Below, one piece after another: positions 9,364 through 18,173 of a stretch of 64,000 nt of DNA. Within the stretch, counting starts at the first letter, position 1; each line of letters starts with the position of its first letter. The notes under the pieces are model-generated. The model did not search any database and had not been told where the DNA came from. It worked only from the letters and a program-made list of their open reading frames with translations. The position numbers and the translations under genes were made by a program. The stretch is from Clostridium_AD sp050717545 (GTDB lineage Bacteria; Bacillota; Clostridia; Clostridiales; Clostridiaceae), in NCBI RefSeq assembly GCF_050717545.1, contig NZ_JBOITN010000030.1:96738-160737 (forward strand). The letters run 5' to 3'.

Positions 9364-10040
9364 AGATTCCTTTCCTCCTCTCTAGTGTTAACCGTTGACT
9401 TTCTTACCGTAACTGAGATGCCATCCCCCATAGGTATTACAGAGGTTATAAGATTATCATTATTTGATACTAATTCTAGATAACTTTTCATACGTTTTAT
9501 AATAGTAATTTTTCTATGTGTTGCGAGCTCTTTTGATGCAACCATTCCTCTAAAAAGCACATTATCAGCGATAAGAACTCCTTCTTTTTTTAAGAGCCTT
9601 AGGCAATGTGGTAGAAAATGATTGTAGTGTGCTTTGCCAGCATCCATAAAAATCATATCATATTCATCTTTAAGATTCTCTAATATTTCAAGGCAATCGC
9701 CTTCTAAAATAGTAATTTTATTTTCCATCCCATATTTTTCTATATTAGCCTTTGCAATTTCTATCATTTTCTCGTCTCGCTCAATAGATGTTATTATATT
9801 TTGACCACCAGAAGCTAGATTCATTAATATTGATGAATAACCTATTGCAGTACCAAGTTCTAAAATCTTTTTTGGCTTATTCATAGTTATCATCAGTTCT
9901 AAAAATTTAGCAGTTTCCTTTTGTACTATAGGAACTCTATTTTCAATAGCATAAACTTCTAAATCTTTTATAATACCATTATTACTTGGTATAAGCTCTC
10001 TTAAATATTGCTCCATATAATCATATGTTACCCCACTCAT
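9360..10040 (-). CDS. trmR: tRNA 5-hydroxyuridine O-methyltransferase TrmR
   Basis: SAM-dependent methyltransferase of the class I O-methyltransferase (COMT-like) family, 226 residues. Motif I is ILELGTAIGYSS. The metal/catalytic stretch MDAGKAHYNHFL and the later DNVLFRG match the family. In Bacillus the gene at this position (yrrM) methylates ho5U34 of tRNA to mo5U34, and the coupled trhP makes the substrate. The assignment to TrmR rather than a small-molecule methyltransferase rests on this synteny. Confidence 0.85.
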   Translation of the reverse strand: MSGVTYDYMEQYLRELIPSNNGIIKDLEVYAIENRVPIVQKETAKFLELMITMNKPKKILELGTAIGYSSILMNLASGGQNIITSIERDEKMIEIAKANIEKYGMENKITILEGDCLEILENLKDEYDMIFMDAGKAHYNHFLPHCLRLLKKEGVLIADNVLFRGMVASKELATHRKITIIKRMKSYLELVSNNDNLITSVIPMGDGISVTVRKSTVNTREEERNL

Positions 10041-10149
10041 TTAATTGCCTCCAAAATTAATAACACAAGTTAATTAAAATCCTTGCGCTTCATCTTTATA
10101 CTAATATGAATTAAAATTCTTTTATATTAAAAAACTATCTAACATTAAA

Positions 10150-10186
10150 AAAGAAAACCATCTAAATTAATTTTCCGGTTTTCTTT
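10150..10186 (-). terminator. Terminator after typA
   Basis: Ten-base perfect arms, AAAGAAAACC (10150-10159) and GGTTTTCTTT (10177-10186), with a 17-base loop lie 34 bases beyond the typA stop. The minus-strand product continues with a run of T. Confidence 0.75.
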
Positions 10187-10219
10187 CTCATTAATAAAAT
10201 TATTTACTTTTTATTTTAT

Positions 10220-12046
10220 CTACTTCTTTTTGCCACCGGCTCTTTTTCTTTCACCAGAGTCTAATAGTCTTTTTCTCATTCTAATATTTAGAGGAGTAAT
10301 TTCAACTAGCTCATCTATAGATATAAATTCTAAGCACTGCTCTAGTGTCATAGGTTTTACTGGAACTAATTTTGGTGATTCATCTGCTCCTGAAGATCTA
10401 GTGTTTGTTAATTGTTTCTTTCTACAAACATTTATTTCCATGTCTCCACTTCTTGAACATTCTCCAACAATCATTCCAGCATATACAGGTACTCCTGGCT
10501 CTAAGAAAAGTGTACCACGATCTTGAGCATTAAATAATCCGTAAGTTATAGTTTCTCCACCTTCAAATACAATAAGTGATCCTCTACTTCTATCTGGGAT
10601 TTCTCCTTTATACTTATCGTAACCATCTAGAACGTGATTCATTATACCATTACCTTTGGTATCAGTCATAAGTTCACTTCTAAACCCAATCAATCCTCTT
10701 GATGGTACTTTAAATTCTAATCTAGTATACCCGTTTATAGCAGAAGTCATATTAACCATCTCTGCTTTTCTAGGTCCCATTTTTTCCATTACAACACCCA
10801 TAAATTCTTCTGGAACGTCAATTGTAAGAAGCTCAATTGGCTCAGTTTTATGACCATTTTCCTCTTTATATATAACATTTGCTTTTGATACTTGGAATTC
10901 ATATCCTTCACGTCTCATAGTTTCAATTAGAACTGAAAGATGAAGTTCTCCTCTTCCACTTACTTCAAAACCATCTGCTTCTTCAGCTTCTACTACTCTT
11001 AAACTAACGTTTGTTTCAAGTTCTTTCATAAGTCTATCTCTTATGTGTCTTGATGTTACAAAAGTTCCTTCTTGACCTGCAAAAGGAGAATTATTAACCA
11101 TGAAATTCATAGTTAGTGTAGGCTCATCAATTTCAACGAATGGAAGTGCCTCTGGCTCAAGCACATTAGCTATTGTTTCACCAATATTAATGTTTGGAAT
11201 ACCAGAAACTGCTACTATATCACCAAGCATTGCTTCTTCAGTTTCTACTCTCTTAAGTCCATCATAAACGAAAAGAGCTGAAACTTTAACGTTGCTTATT
11301 GATCCATCTTTAGCTATAAGTGCAACTTGTTCATTTCTTTTGATTGATCCTCTTGAAATCTTTCCTATTCCAATTTTCCCAACATACTCATTATAATCAA
11401 TAGTTGAAATAAGCATTTGAAGTGGCATATCTAGATATCCTTCTGGTGCTTTTACATTCTTTACTATAGAATCAAATAATGGTTCCATGTTGTCACTTAC
11501 ATCCTCAACTTCAAATTTTGCAAACCCTTCTCTAGCAGAAGCATATACCACCGCAAAATCTAATTGTTCATCATCTGCTCCAAGTTCAACAAATAAGTCA
11601 AAGACTTCATCAAGAACTTCAGTTGGACGAGCATCTTTTCTATCAATTTTGTTTATAACAACGATAGGTCTAAGGTCTAATTCTAATGCTTTCTTTAACA
11701 CAAATTTAGTTTGTGGCATTGGACCTTCATATGCATCAACTACAAGAAGTACACTATCAACCATCTTAAGTACGCGTTCAACTTCTCCACCAAAATCAGC
11801 ATGTCCAGGAGTATCAACTATATTTATTTTAATTCCATTATGCATTACTGCAGTATTTTTAGAAAGAATTGTTATTCCTCTTTCTTTCTCTAAATCATTT
11901 GAATCCATTACTCTCTCTTGTACTTTTTCATTTTCTCTAAAAATATTGCTTTCTTTAAGTAAACAATCCACTAGTGTTGTCTTGCCGTGATCTACGTGGG
12001 CAATTATTGCTATATTTCTAACATCATTTCTTGTAAATAAGTTCAT
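10220..12046 (-). CDS. typA: Ribosome-associated GTPase TypA/BipA
   Basis: Translational GTPase related to EF-G that assists ribosome assembly and stress or cold adaptation. The 608-residue protein has G1 AHVDHGKTT (about residues 16-24), ERGIT, DTPGHADFGGE and NKIDRKDARP, followed by EF-G-like domains and the TypA-specific C-terminus. An in-frame upstream ATG would add 42 residues, but the ATG at 12046 follows a GGAGG site and matches the family N-terminus (NLFTRNDVRNIAIIAHVDHG). Confidence 0.97.
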   Translation of the reverse strand: MNLFTRNDVRNIAIIAHVDHGKTTLVDCLLKESNIFRENEKVQERVMDSNDLEKERGITILSKNTAVMHNGIKINIVDTPGHADFGGEVERVLKMVDSVLLVVDAYEGPMPQTKFVLKKALELDLRPIVVINKIDRKDARPTEVLDEVFDLFVELGADDEQLDFAVVYASAREGFAKFEVEDVSDNMEPLFDSIVKNVKAPEGYLDMPLQMLISTIDYNEYVGKIGIGKISRGSIKRNEQVALIAKDGSISNVKVSALFVYDGLKRVETEEAMLGDIVAVSGIPNINIGETIANVLEPEALPFVEIDEPTLTMNFMVNNSPFAGQEGTFVTSRHIRDRLMKELETNVSLRVVEAEEADGFEVSGRGELHLSVLIETMRREGYEFQVSKANVIYKEENGHKTEPIELLTIDVPEEFMGVVMEKMGPRKAEMVNMTSAINGYTRLEFKVPSRGLIGFRSELMTDTKGNGIMNHVLDGYDKYKGEIPDRSRGSLIVFEGGETITYGLFNAQDRGTLFLEPGVPVYAGMIVGECSRSGDMEINVCRKKQLTNTRSSGADESPKLVPVKPMTLEQCLEFISIDELVEITPLNIRMRKRLLDSGERKRAGGKKK

Positions 12047-12095
12047 ATTAATCCTCCAATTTTTTTTTCGTAAGTTTGCACATTTTACACAAACA

Positions 12096-12127
12096 AAAAT
12101 TGGATACGTCTTGAAGTATCCAATTTT
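12096..12127 (-). terminator. Hairpin in the fur-typA gap
   Basis: Perfect 12-base arms (AAAATTGGATAC / GTATCCAATTTT) with an eight-base loop; on the minus strand five T follow. It could end fur transcripts or act as an attenuator in the leader of typA, whose start is 50 bases further on. Confidence 0.7.
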
Positions 12128-12272
12128 CGCAATTACTATACTTATATTAATATTATCTTGCAAAAAAGTCAACTGTGTCTATTACACATTACAACGAAAT
12201 CATATACTTAACTTAATTTTATCCTTTCGTTATAATCTAAATATTGCTTATGAATGCAGCTTAAATTATCAA

Positions 12273-12725
12273 TTATTTACTTGCACACACATCGCAAACA
12301 CCATAGAATTTCAAACTATGATCTTCAATCTTGAAATTATATTTCTTTTCAACGATTGATTCTAGTTCTTCAAGTAAGTCTCCCTCAACCTCGAGTACTT
12401 TACCACAGCGATTACATATCAAGTGGTGATGTTGATGACGCTCATCTTCATGATTAAGTTCATATCTACTGCAGCCATCATCTAAATCCAGCTTTCGAAT
12501 AACACCCATTTCTTCTAAAAGTTGAACTGTCCTATAAATTGTAGCAAGCCCTATTTCTGGACAGTCAATTTTAACCAAGTCATATAGTTCTTCAGCAGTA
12601 AGATGACTACCTTCACTCTTAATTATACCATTTAAAATAGCTCTCCTTTGTGGAGTTAGCTTATATCCCTCTTGTTTCAAAGTTTCTTTTAAACTCTCAA
12701 CGCTTTCTGGAGATACCTTTGACAT
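12273..12725 (-). CDS. fur: Fur-family metal regulator
   Basis: Metal-dependent repressor of 150 residues. The winged-helix part includes LTPQRRAILNGI and GLATIYRTVQLLEEMGVI. The metal-binding dimerisation half has the His-rich HQHHHLICNRCGK and a C-terminal CDVC, giving the two CxxC structural zinc motifs. This may be Fur (iron) or PerR (peroxide); the family cannot be split safely by eye. The gene has its own sigma-A-like promoter overlapped by a Fur-box-like sequence, suggesting autoregulation. The location after DUF1292 is conserved in clostridia. Confidence 0.93.
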   Translation of the reverse strand: MSKVSPESVESLKETLKQEGYKLTPQRRAILNGIIKSEGSHLTAEELYDLVKIDCPEIGLATIYRTVQLLEEMGVIRKLDLDDGCSRYELNHEDERHQHHHLICNRCGKVLEVEGDLLEELESIVEKKYNFKIEDHSLKFYGVCDVCASK

Positions 12726-12789
12726 GTAATTACCCCTTTTCTACAACTATCATTTGGCCATCAGTATAAATTATGTTTACTATATGTAT

Positions 12790-12831
12790 AGTCTAATACT
12801 TTATTACACAGTTGTCAATTGATAATCATTT
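12790..12831 (-). promoter_or_regulatory. fur promoter with Fur-box-like operator
   Basis: On the minus strand TTGACA (12818-12813) and TAGACT (12795-12790) are 17 bases apart, 64 bases before the fur start. The sequence at 12817-12831 reads ATGATTATCAATT on the minus strand, close to the core of the Fur consensus (GATAATGATTATC), and abuts the -35 box. Confidence 0.65.
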
Positions 12832-12839
12832 AGTTTTAA

Positions 12840-12865
12840 GAAAATAGGTTAATTAGCCTAATTTT
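12840..12865 (-). terminator. Weak hairpin after DUF1292 gene
   Basis: GAAAATTAGG and CCTATTTTC can pair with one bulge around an eight-base loop immediately past the stop codon of the DUF1292 gene. No long T-run follows, so termination may be leaky. Confidence 0.4.
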
Positions 12866-12869
12866 CGAC

Positions 12870-13115
12870 CTATGAAATTGCTTCATAAGCCTCTGAAATC
12901 ATTTCAAATTCTTCATCATCATCTATTGTAACTAAAATATCATTTCCCTCTACATCCTTATCAACTCTTAACGCAATTGCATCAATATCCTCTTCTCCAG
13001 TTGGTGCAACGATAACATATTCCTTATCTTCGATATCTAGTTTTGTTATCACATCAAATTCTATCTCATTTCCCTCTTCGTCATTTAATAGTATTGTTTC
13101 AACATTATTATCCAT
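12870..13115 (-). CDS. DUF1292 family protein (YrzB-like)
   Basis: Small acidic protein of 81 residues of unknown function. It matches the DUF1292 pattern: an acidic start (DEEGNEIEFDVI) and a beta-rich core (EYVIVAPTGEED, ALRVDKDVEGND). It has no membrane segment or catalytic motif. The gene is part of the widely kept Firmicute string alaS-ireB-ruvX-DUF1292, which implies a housekeeping role tied to its neighbours, though none is proven. Confidence 0.9.
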   Translation of the reverse strand: MDNNVETILLNDEEGNEIEFDVITKLDIEDKEYVIVAPTGEEDIDAIALRVDKDVEGNDILVTIDDDEEFEMISEAYEAIS

Positions 13116-13182
13116 TGTCTCTCCTTTAAATCATATTATTGTATACATTTCTATTTTAATTTAAGTGCTATAGTTATTGGAT

Positions 13183-13602
13183 TTATAGATGTGTACCTAA
13201 ACTATCTAAATAACCTTGCAAAATAAATGTAGCAGCAATTTTATCTACAATTTTTTTTCGTTTTGCCCTTGATAAGTCACCCTCTAGCATTACTCTATTG
13301 GCAGCTACAGTAGTTAATCTTTCATCCCACATTTTTATTTCTAAATTCAATGTTTTTAAAAGTACCTCACAAAACCTTTGAACTTTTTCGCCTTGCGGTC
13401 CTATAGTACCATTCATATTTTTAGGAAGCCCTGCAACAATACTTTCTACATCATATTTCTTACATATTTTTGAAATTTCTTCGATATCTAAAACCACACT
13501 TTTTCTTTTTACAGTCGTTATTCCTTGTGCTGTTAATCCTAATGGGTCACATACAGCAACACCTATTGTTCTATCTCCAATATCTAAACCTATTATTCTC
13601 AT
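13183..13602 (-). CDS. ruvX: Putative pre-16S rRNA nuclease RuvX/YqgF
   Basis: RNase H-fold nuclease of 139 residues. The family was first proposed as a Holliday junction resolvase and is now linked to 16S rRNA 5'-end processing. Acidic active-site residues are present in the N-terminal MRIIGLDIGDRTIGVAV, in the segment SIVAGLPKNMNGTIG, and in the C-terminal DERLTT and KIVDKIAATFILQGYLD. It lies between ireB and DUF1292 as in Bacillus yrrK. The strong hairpin just upstream (13650-13683) means it needs read-through or its own promoter. Confidence 0.94.
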   Translation of the reverse strand: MRIIGLDIGDRTIGVAVCDPLGLTAQGITTVKRKSVVLDIEEISKICKKYDVESIVAGLPKNMNGTIGPQGEKVQRFCEVLLKTLNLEIKMWDERLTTVAANRVMLEGDLSRAKRKKIVDKIAATFILQGYLDSLGTHL

Positions 13603-13649
13603 TTATATACTCCTTTAAAAATAACCTAATTAATATGTAACATGACCTT

Positions 13650-13683
13650 AAAAAATAAAATGCCCTAGGGCATTTTATTTTTT
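13650..13683. terminator. 34-base perfect palindrome overlapping the ireB stop
   Basis: A perfect inverted repeat centred on TGCCCTAGGGCA and flanked by A and T runs. It covers the last codons and stop of ireB (stop 13677-13675). It has the form of an intrinsic terminator in both directions, separating alaS-ireB from ruvX. Confidence 0.8.
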
Positions 13684-13932
13684 AATATCTAGATAAGATT
13701 TCAATACTTCTTCTAATATTTCATCCCGCTCTAGTTTCCTTACAAGTGCTCTAGCTCCATTGTAGTTCGTTATATATGTTGGGTCTCCAGAAATTAAATA
13801 CCCTACCATTTGATTGACTGGGTTATAGCCCTTTTTAATAAGTGAATTATATACGTCAGTCAAAATAGTTTTTGTTAAATCTTTTTTATCTTTTACAAAA
13901 TCAAATTGGACTGTATTTTGATCAATATCCAT
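13675..13932 (-). CDS. ireB: IreB family regulatory phosphoprotein
   Basis: Small cytoplasmic protein of 85 residues (UPF0297/DUF965). In Enterococcus IreB is phosphorylated by the Ser/Thr kinase IreK and modulates cephalosporin tolerance. The sequence has the family core DVYNSLIKKGYNPVNQMVGYL (landmark, residues about 26-46) and SGDPTYITNYNGARALVRKLERDE. The ATG at 13932 fits the family N-terminus; an upstream in-frame ATG would add 27 unrelated residues. The stop codon lies inside a palindromic terminator. Confidence 0.92.
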   Translation of the reverse strand: MDIDQNTVQFDFVKDKKDLTKTILTDVYNSLIKKGYNPVNQMVGYLISGDPTYITNYNGARALVRKLERDEILEEVLKSYLDIKK

Positions 13933-14116
13933 TGCATATACACCTTCCCTTATAATACGATAAATAATGTAATTTACTCGACTTAGGTGAACTAAAAAAT
14001 TACTTGCTAACATAATACAGCTTTTTTAGTTACAATAACTTACATAACTACATACTAACGATAATTAAATTACTTATTACTACTTATATTATAAAACAAC
14101 TATTGCAAAAAGTATA

Positions 14117-16780
14117 CTATTTTACTGATTTTTCGATTATAGAACATACATTTTCTATTGCTTGTTCTAATTTTTCTGGTTTTTTCCCACCTGCCTCTGC
14201 CATATCAGGTCTACCGCCACCGCCGCCGCCAACAATTTTTGCAACTTCCTTAATTATTTTTCCACAGTGTATTCCTTTATCTATTGCGGACTTAGATGCC
14301 ATTGCAATTAATTGAACTTTGCCATCTACTTGGCTTCCAACAACAACAACACCATCACCGAGTTTACCGCGAAGTTTGTCAGCTAGTTCTCTTAGAGTAT
14401 CTCCACTCATATCTAATACATAACCACAAATTACTTTAACACCTTTAACCTCGCGAATATTACCTAACATATCATCTACAAAAGATGTAGCTAATTTCCC
14501 CTGTAATAATATTATTTCCTTTTCTTTGTCTTTTAATTCATCTATTTGGACTTGTAATCTATTGACTATGTCTTTTTCAGAACATTTTAATGTAGTAAAA
14601 ATATCTTTTAATAAATTATCTTTTTCTTCTATATATTTTATTGAGTTAACACTTGTAATAGCTTCAATTCTCCTGACCCCAGCTGCTACCCCAGTTTCAG
14701 ATAAAATTTTAAATAATCCAATTTCACCCGTGTTTCTAACATGAGTACCTCCACATAGTTCCTTGCTAAAGTCACCTACAGAGATTACTCTAACATCATT
14801 TTGGTACTTTTCATCAAATAATGCTATAGCTCCACTTTCCTTAGCTTTTTCTATGGTCATAACCTTAGTTTCAACATTACAAACTTTCATAATATTTTCA
14901 TTTACAATCTGCTGGACTTTAATAATTTCTTCATCACTAAGCGCAGAAAAATGAGTAAAGTCAAATCTCAATTTTTCGTCATTTACGTAAGAACCTGATT
15001 GATGAACATGATCACCTAAAACCATTTTTAATCCTTCTTGTAACATATGAGTCGCAGTATGGTTTTTGCAAATCTCAGATCTTCTATAAGCATCAACTTT
15101 AAGTGTTACTATTTCACCCTCAAGAAGTGAGCCTTCGGTAATTTTAACAAAATGCACAACTTTACCTGAGGCACTCTTTTGACAATCGTAAATTATACCT
15201 TTAAAATTTTCATTAAATATCTCACCCTTATCTGAAGTTTGACCTCCCATTTCTGCATAAAAAGGTGTAACTTCTGTTACAATAATTCCTTTTTCTCCTT
15301 TTGAAAGTTGCGAAGTCAGTTCTTGGTCATTAATTAGAACGATAACCTTAGATTCTAATTGCAGTTTAACATATCCGTCAAATTTAGTTTCTATATTTTT
15401 AGGAACTAAATCAAGTACATTTACTCCGCTGCCCATATAGTTTGAAGTACCTCTAGCAGCTCTTGCTCTTTCCCTTTGGCTTTGCATCTCACTATTAAAT
15501 CCTTCTAAATCAATCCCAATACCAGCATCGCTTAATATCTCCTGCGTAACTTCATATGGAAATCCATAGGTATCATATAATTTAAATGCTTTGTCTCCAC
15601 TTAATATTTTGTTTTTATTGCTCTGAAGTTCTTCATTTTTTTCAATTTCATTCATATATATTTTTAGAATATCCATTCCTGAATCTAAAGTTTCTAAAAA
15701 TCTTTCCTCTTCAATTTTTATAACTTTTCTGATATATGATGCTTTTTCTTTAAGTTCCGGGTACGCTATGGACGAATTTTCAATAACGGTATTACAAAGT
15801 TCATTCAAAAAGGTGTCTTTAATTCCAAGCAACCTACCATGCCTTGCTGCTCTCCTTAGTAGACGCCTAAGTACATAACCTCTTCCCTCATTCGATGGAA
15901 GTACACCATCACTTATCATAAAGGTTGTGCTTCTAATATGATCCGTTATAATTCTAAGGGATATATCTTTAGTGCGGCTTTCTCCACATTTCACTCCGGA
16001 AATCGTAGAAACTTCTTCTAAAATATTTTTTATAGTATCTACTTCAAAAATGCTATTTGTGCCTTGCATTATTGATGCTATTCTTTCAAGACCCATTCCT
16101 GTATCTATATTAGGATTCTTTAATTTGTTATAATTATCAAACTCATCCTTATTAAATTGTGTAAATACTAAATTCCAAAATTCTATTACCCTATCCTCAT
16201 TTCCTGCTTTAATAAATTCCTTCTCAGTGTTTATTTGCCCAAGTTCTACTTGCCTATCAAAATGAATTTCTGAACTTGGTCCACAAGGTCCTTGTCCTAT
16301 TTCCCAAAAATTATCTTCTTTTCCTAACCTAAAAATACGTGCTGGATCAATATCAGTATTTTCACTCCAAATGTTAAAAGCTTCATCATCCTCAATATAT
16401 ATAGTTACATATAAATTTTCCTTTGGTATATTTAAACTTTCTGTTATGTATTCCCAAGCCCATGGAATGATTTCTTTTTTAAAATAATCTCCAAAAGAAA
16501 AATTCCCAAGCATCTCAAAAAAAGTGCCATGCCTTGATGTCTTTCCTACATTCTCTATATCTCCAGTTCTAATACATTTTTGACAATTGGTTATTCTAGT
16601 ACTGGGCGGCGTTTGAATTCCTGTGAAATATGGCTTAAGTGGCTGCATACCAGCATTTACAAGTAATAAACTCTTATCGTTTTTAGGTACTAAAGGAAAA
16701 CTCTCTAATCTAAGATGTTCTTTACTCTCAAAAAACTTTAAGAAGGATTCTCTAATTTCATTTAATCCTAATTTTTCCAT
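14117..16780 (-). CDS. alaS: Alanyl-tRNA synthetase
   Basis: Class II synthetase of 887 residues, the normal bacterial length. The order is the catalytic core (INEIRESFLKFFESKEHLRLES region at the start, then ATHM-free aminoacylation domain to ~450), the editing domain with zinc motif HTATHM and CGGTHVRNTGEIG near 560-670, and the C-Ala domain ending in the glycine-rich GGGGGGRPDMAEAGG. Expression is controlled by an alanine T-box leader upstream (16826-17077). Downstream come ireB and ruvX, the conserved order. Confidence 0.98.
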   Translation of the reverse strand: MEKLGLNEIRESFLKFFESKEHLRLESFPLVPKNDKSLLLVNAGMQPLKPYFTGIQTPPSTRITNCQKCIRTGDIENVGKTSRHGTFFEMLGNFSFGDYFKKEIIPWAWEYITESLNIPKENLYVTIYIEDDEAFNIWSENTDIDPARIFRLGKEDNFWEIGQGPCGPSSEIHFDRQVELGQINTEKEFIKAGNEDRVIEFWNLVFTQFNKDEFDNYNKLKNPNIDTGMGLERIASIMQGTNSIFEVDTIKNILEEVSTISGVKCGESRTKDISLRIITDHIRSTTFMISDGVLPSNEGRGYVLRRLLRRAARHGRLLGIKDTFLNELCNTVIENSSIAYPELKEKASYIRKVIKIEEERFLETLDSGMDILKIYMNEIEKNEELQSNKNKILSGDKAFKLYDTYGFPYEVTQEILSDAGIGIDLEGFNSEMQSQRERARAARGTSNYMGSGVNVLDLVPKNIETKFDGYVKLQLESKVIVLINDQELTSQLSKGEKGIIVTEVTPFYAEMGGQTSDKGEIFNENFKGIIYDCQKSASGKVVHFVKITEGSLLEGEIVTLKVDAYRRSEICKNHTATHMLQEGLKMVLGDHVHQSGSYVNDEKLRFDFTHFSALSDEEIIKVQQIVNENIMKVCNVETKVMTIEKAKESGAIALFDEKYQNDVRVISVGDFSKELCGGTHVRNTGEIGLFKILSETGVAAGVRRIEAITSVNSIKYIEEKDNLLKDIFTTLKCSEKDIVNRLQVQIDELKDKEKEIILLQGKLATSFVDDMLGNIREVKGVKVICGYVLDMSGDTLRELADKLRGKLGDGVVVVGSQVDGKVQLIAMASKSAIDKGIHCGKIIKEVAKIVGGGGGGRPDMAEAGGKKPEKLEQAIENVCSIIEKSVK

Positions 16781-16825
16781 AATATCTCCTCCAACTATTT
16801 ATAATAATTTCCATGTTTAAAAATA

Positions 16826-17077
16826 TAAAAAAACCTTCACTTCCCTAAAACAAGGGACGAAAGTTTTCCGCGTTACCACCCTAATTATATAACAATATAA
16901 TTAATTACATTGTTATATCTCTCAATAAAAAAGGTTCAAAGACAGCTTCAATATATCACTCAAGAAGTTTTCACCATCCACTTCCTCTCTAAATGAATAA
17001 ATATACTTACTATTTCTTATCATTACCTAGTATTAACTTATATTTTTTTTACAAAACATAGTATAGTTTAATACATC
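16826..17077 (-). promoter_or_regulatory. Alanine T-box riboswitch leader of alaS
   Basis: The minus strand holds the T-box core AGGGTGGTAACGCG (16883-16870). Next comes a terminator stem (arms about 16865-16853 and 16846-16833) with seven T. The conserved Stem I motifs AGAGAG and GGTGAAAAC lie near 16988-16965. A GCT triplet at 16946-16944, in GAAGCTGTC, is the likely alanine specifier. Uncharged tRNA-Ala would favour the antiterminator and turn on alaS. Confidence 0.92.
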
Positions 17078-17083
17078 ATATAA

Positions 17084-17112
17084 ATTATAAGTAAAAATAT
17101 ATTTGTTGTCAA
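17084..17112 (-). promoter_or_regulatory. Sigma-A promoter of the alaS T-box transcript
   Basis: TTGACA (17112-17107) and TATAAT (17089-17084) are perfect consensus boxes 17 bases apart on the minus strand, just ahead of the T-box Stem I. Confidence 0.88.
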
Positions 17113-17144
17113 CAATAATGAGTATATTACTTGTTTTTATATAA

Positions 17145-18173
17145 TCAAAATAAATAATAGTTTAAATCCTCATAAATAACTTTAACCACAACTCCCAGTG
17201 GCACGGCGAGTATCATCCCTAAAATACCGTAAGCTGCGCCTCCTATCATCAATAATAATATTACTGTTAACGGATGCATACTAATACTTTCTCCAATTAT
17301 TTTTGGAGATAATATACTTCCTTCAATTTGTTGAAGTGCAAACAACCACAAAGCAACATATAGAGCAGTTTTAGGAGAATCTAAGAGTGCTACTAAAATT
17401 ATAGGTATTACCCCAAATATAGGCCCAAAATAAGGTATTATATTAAAAATTCCATTTATTAATGAAAGTATCAATGGAAAATCTATTTTTATAAATATTA
17501 ATATAAGAAAGGTAGCAATTGTGATAATTCCACATAGAATAAGTTGACTTAAAATATATCGTCCTAATACCTTATCTATATCTACTATTATTTTTTTTAC
17601 TACATTTCTGCTCTCTGGTGGGAAAACTATTAAAGCCTTATTTATCATATTTTCACTATCGCATAAAAAATAATAGATAATTAACGGAGCAACCATGTAA
17701 GTTAATATATTTTCGCCAAGACCCATGATAGAGTCAAGTATTTTATTAAATATTATAAGTATTTGTGTATTTGATTTGTAATATATGGTATTAATGATAC
17801 TGCTCATTACTTTATTTGAACTTAATACCTTTACTTTCTTATTTGCATTTTCTAGATAATTCCCCAAATCATATAATGCGTTGTTAATATGCAAACTCTC
17901 CCTAAATATTGATGGAATTACAACTATGAAGGTTAATAATATTAAAGTTAATAACACAAAAATTATTAGAGAGGATGCAACTTTTTTATTTACTCCTTTT
18001 CTTATTAAGAGCATATAAAGAGGCTTTAGTATATATGACACAATAAAAGAAACGAAAATTAAATTTGTTAATTGTTTTACAATAGGTATTCTTATTGATA
18101 CAAAAAATATTACTGCAAAAGTTAAAATACAAACCATACTTATAACTAACTTTTTTTTGCTAATTTTTTTCAT
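17145..18173 (-). CDS. AI-2E family transporter (PerM/DUF20)
   Basis: Polytopic membrane protein of 342 residues with paired hydrophobic segments at the N-terminus, a soluble stretch around residues 85-150, and a hydrophobic C-terminal half. The signature near the end (GPIFGVIPIILVALL then IVGE-like PKIIGESISMHPLTVILLL, LAVPLGVVVKVIYED) is that of the AI-2E/PerM family. Substrates are mostly unknown; some members are Na+/H+ antiporters. The gene overlaps the upstream PRC-barrel gene by 14 bases. Confidence 0.88.
   Translation of the reverse strand: MKKISKKKLVISMVCILTFAVIFFVSIRIPIVKQLTNLIFVSFIVSYILKPLYMLLIRKGVNKKVASSLIIFVLLTLILLTFIVVIPSIFRESLHINNALYDLGNYLENANKKVKVLSSNKVMSSIINTIYYKSNTQILIIFNKILDSIMGLGENILTYMVAPLIIYYFLCDSENMINKALIVFPPESRNVVKKIIVDIDKVLGRYILSQLILCGIITIATFLILIFIKIDFPLILSLINGIFNIIPYFGPIFGVIPIILVALLDSPKTALYVALWLFALQQIEGSILSPKIIGESISMHPLTVILLLMIGGAAYGILGMILAVPLGVVVKVIYEDLNYYLF

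Noticed and set aside
10220..12172. TypA beginning 42 codons further upstream
   Set aside because: The extra residues are unrelated to the family and run through a terminator-like hairpin; the ATG at 12046 has a proper GGAGG site.
14117..16780. Glycine repeat at the alaS C-terminus as an anomaly
   Set aside because: The GGGGGGRPDMAEAGG tail is a normal feature of bacterial AlaRS.
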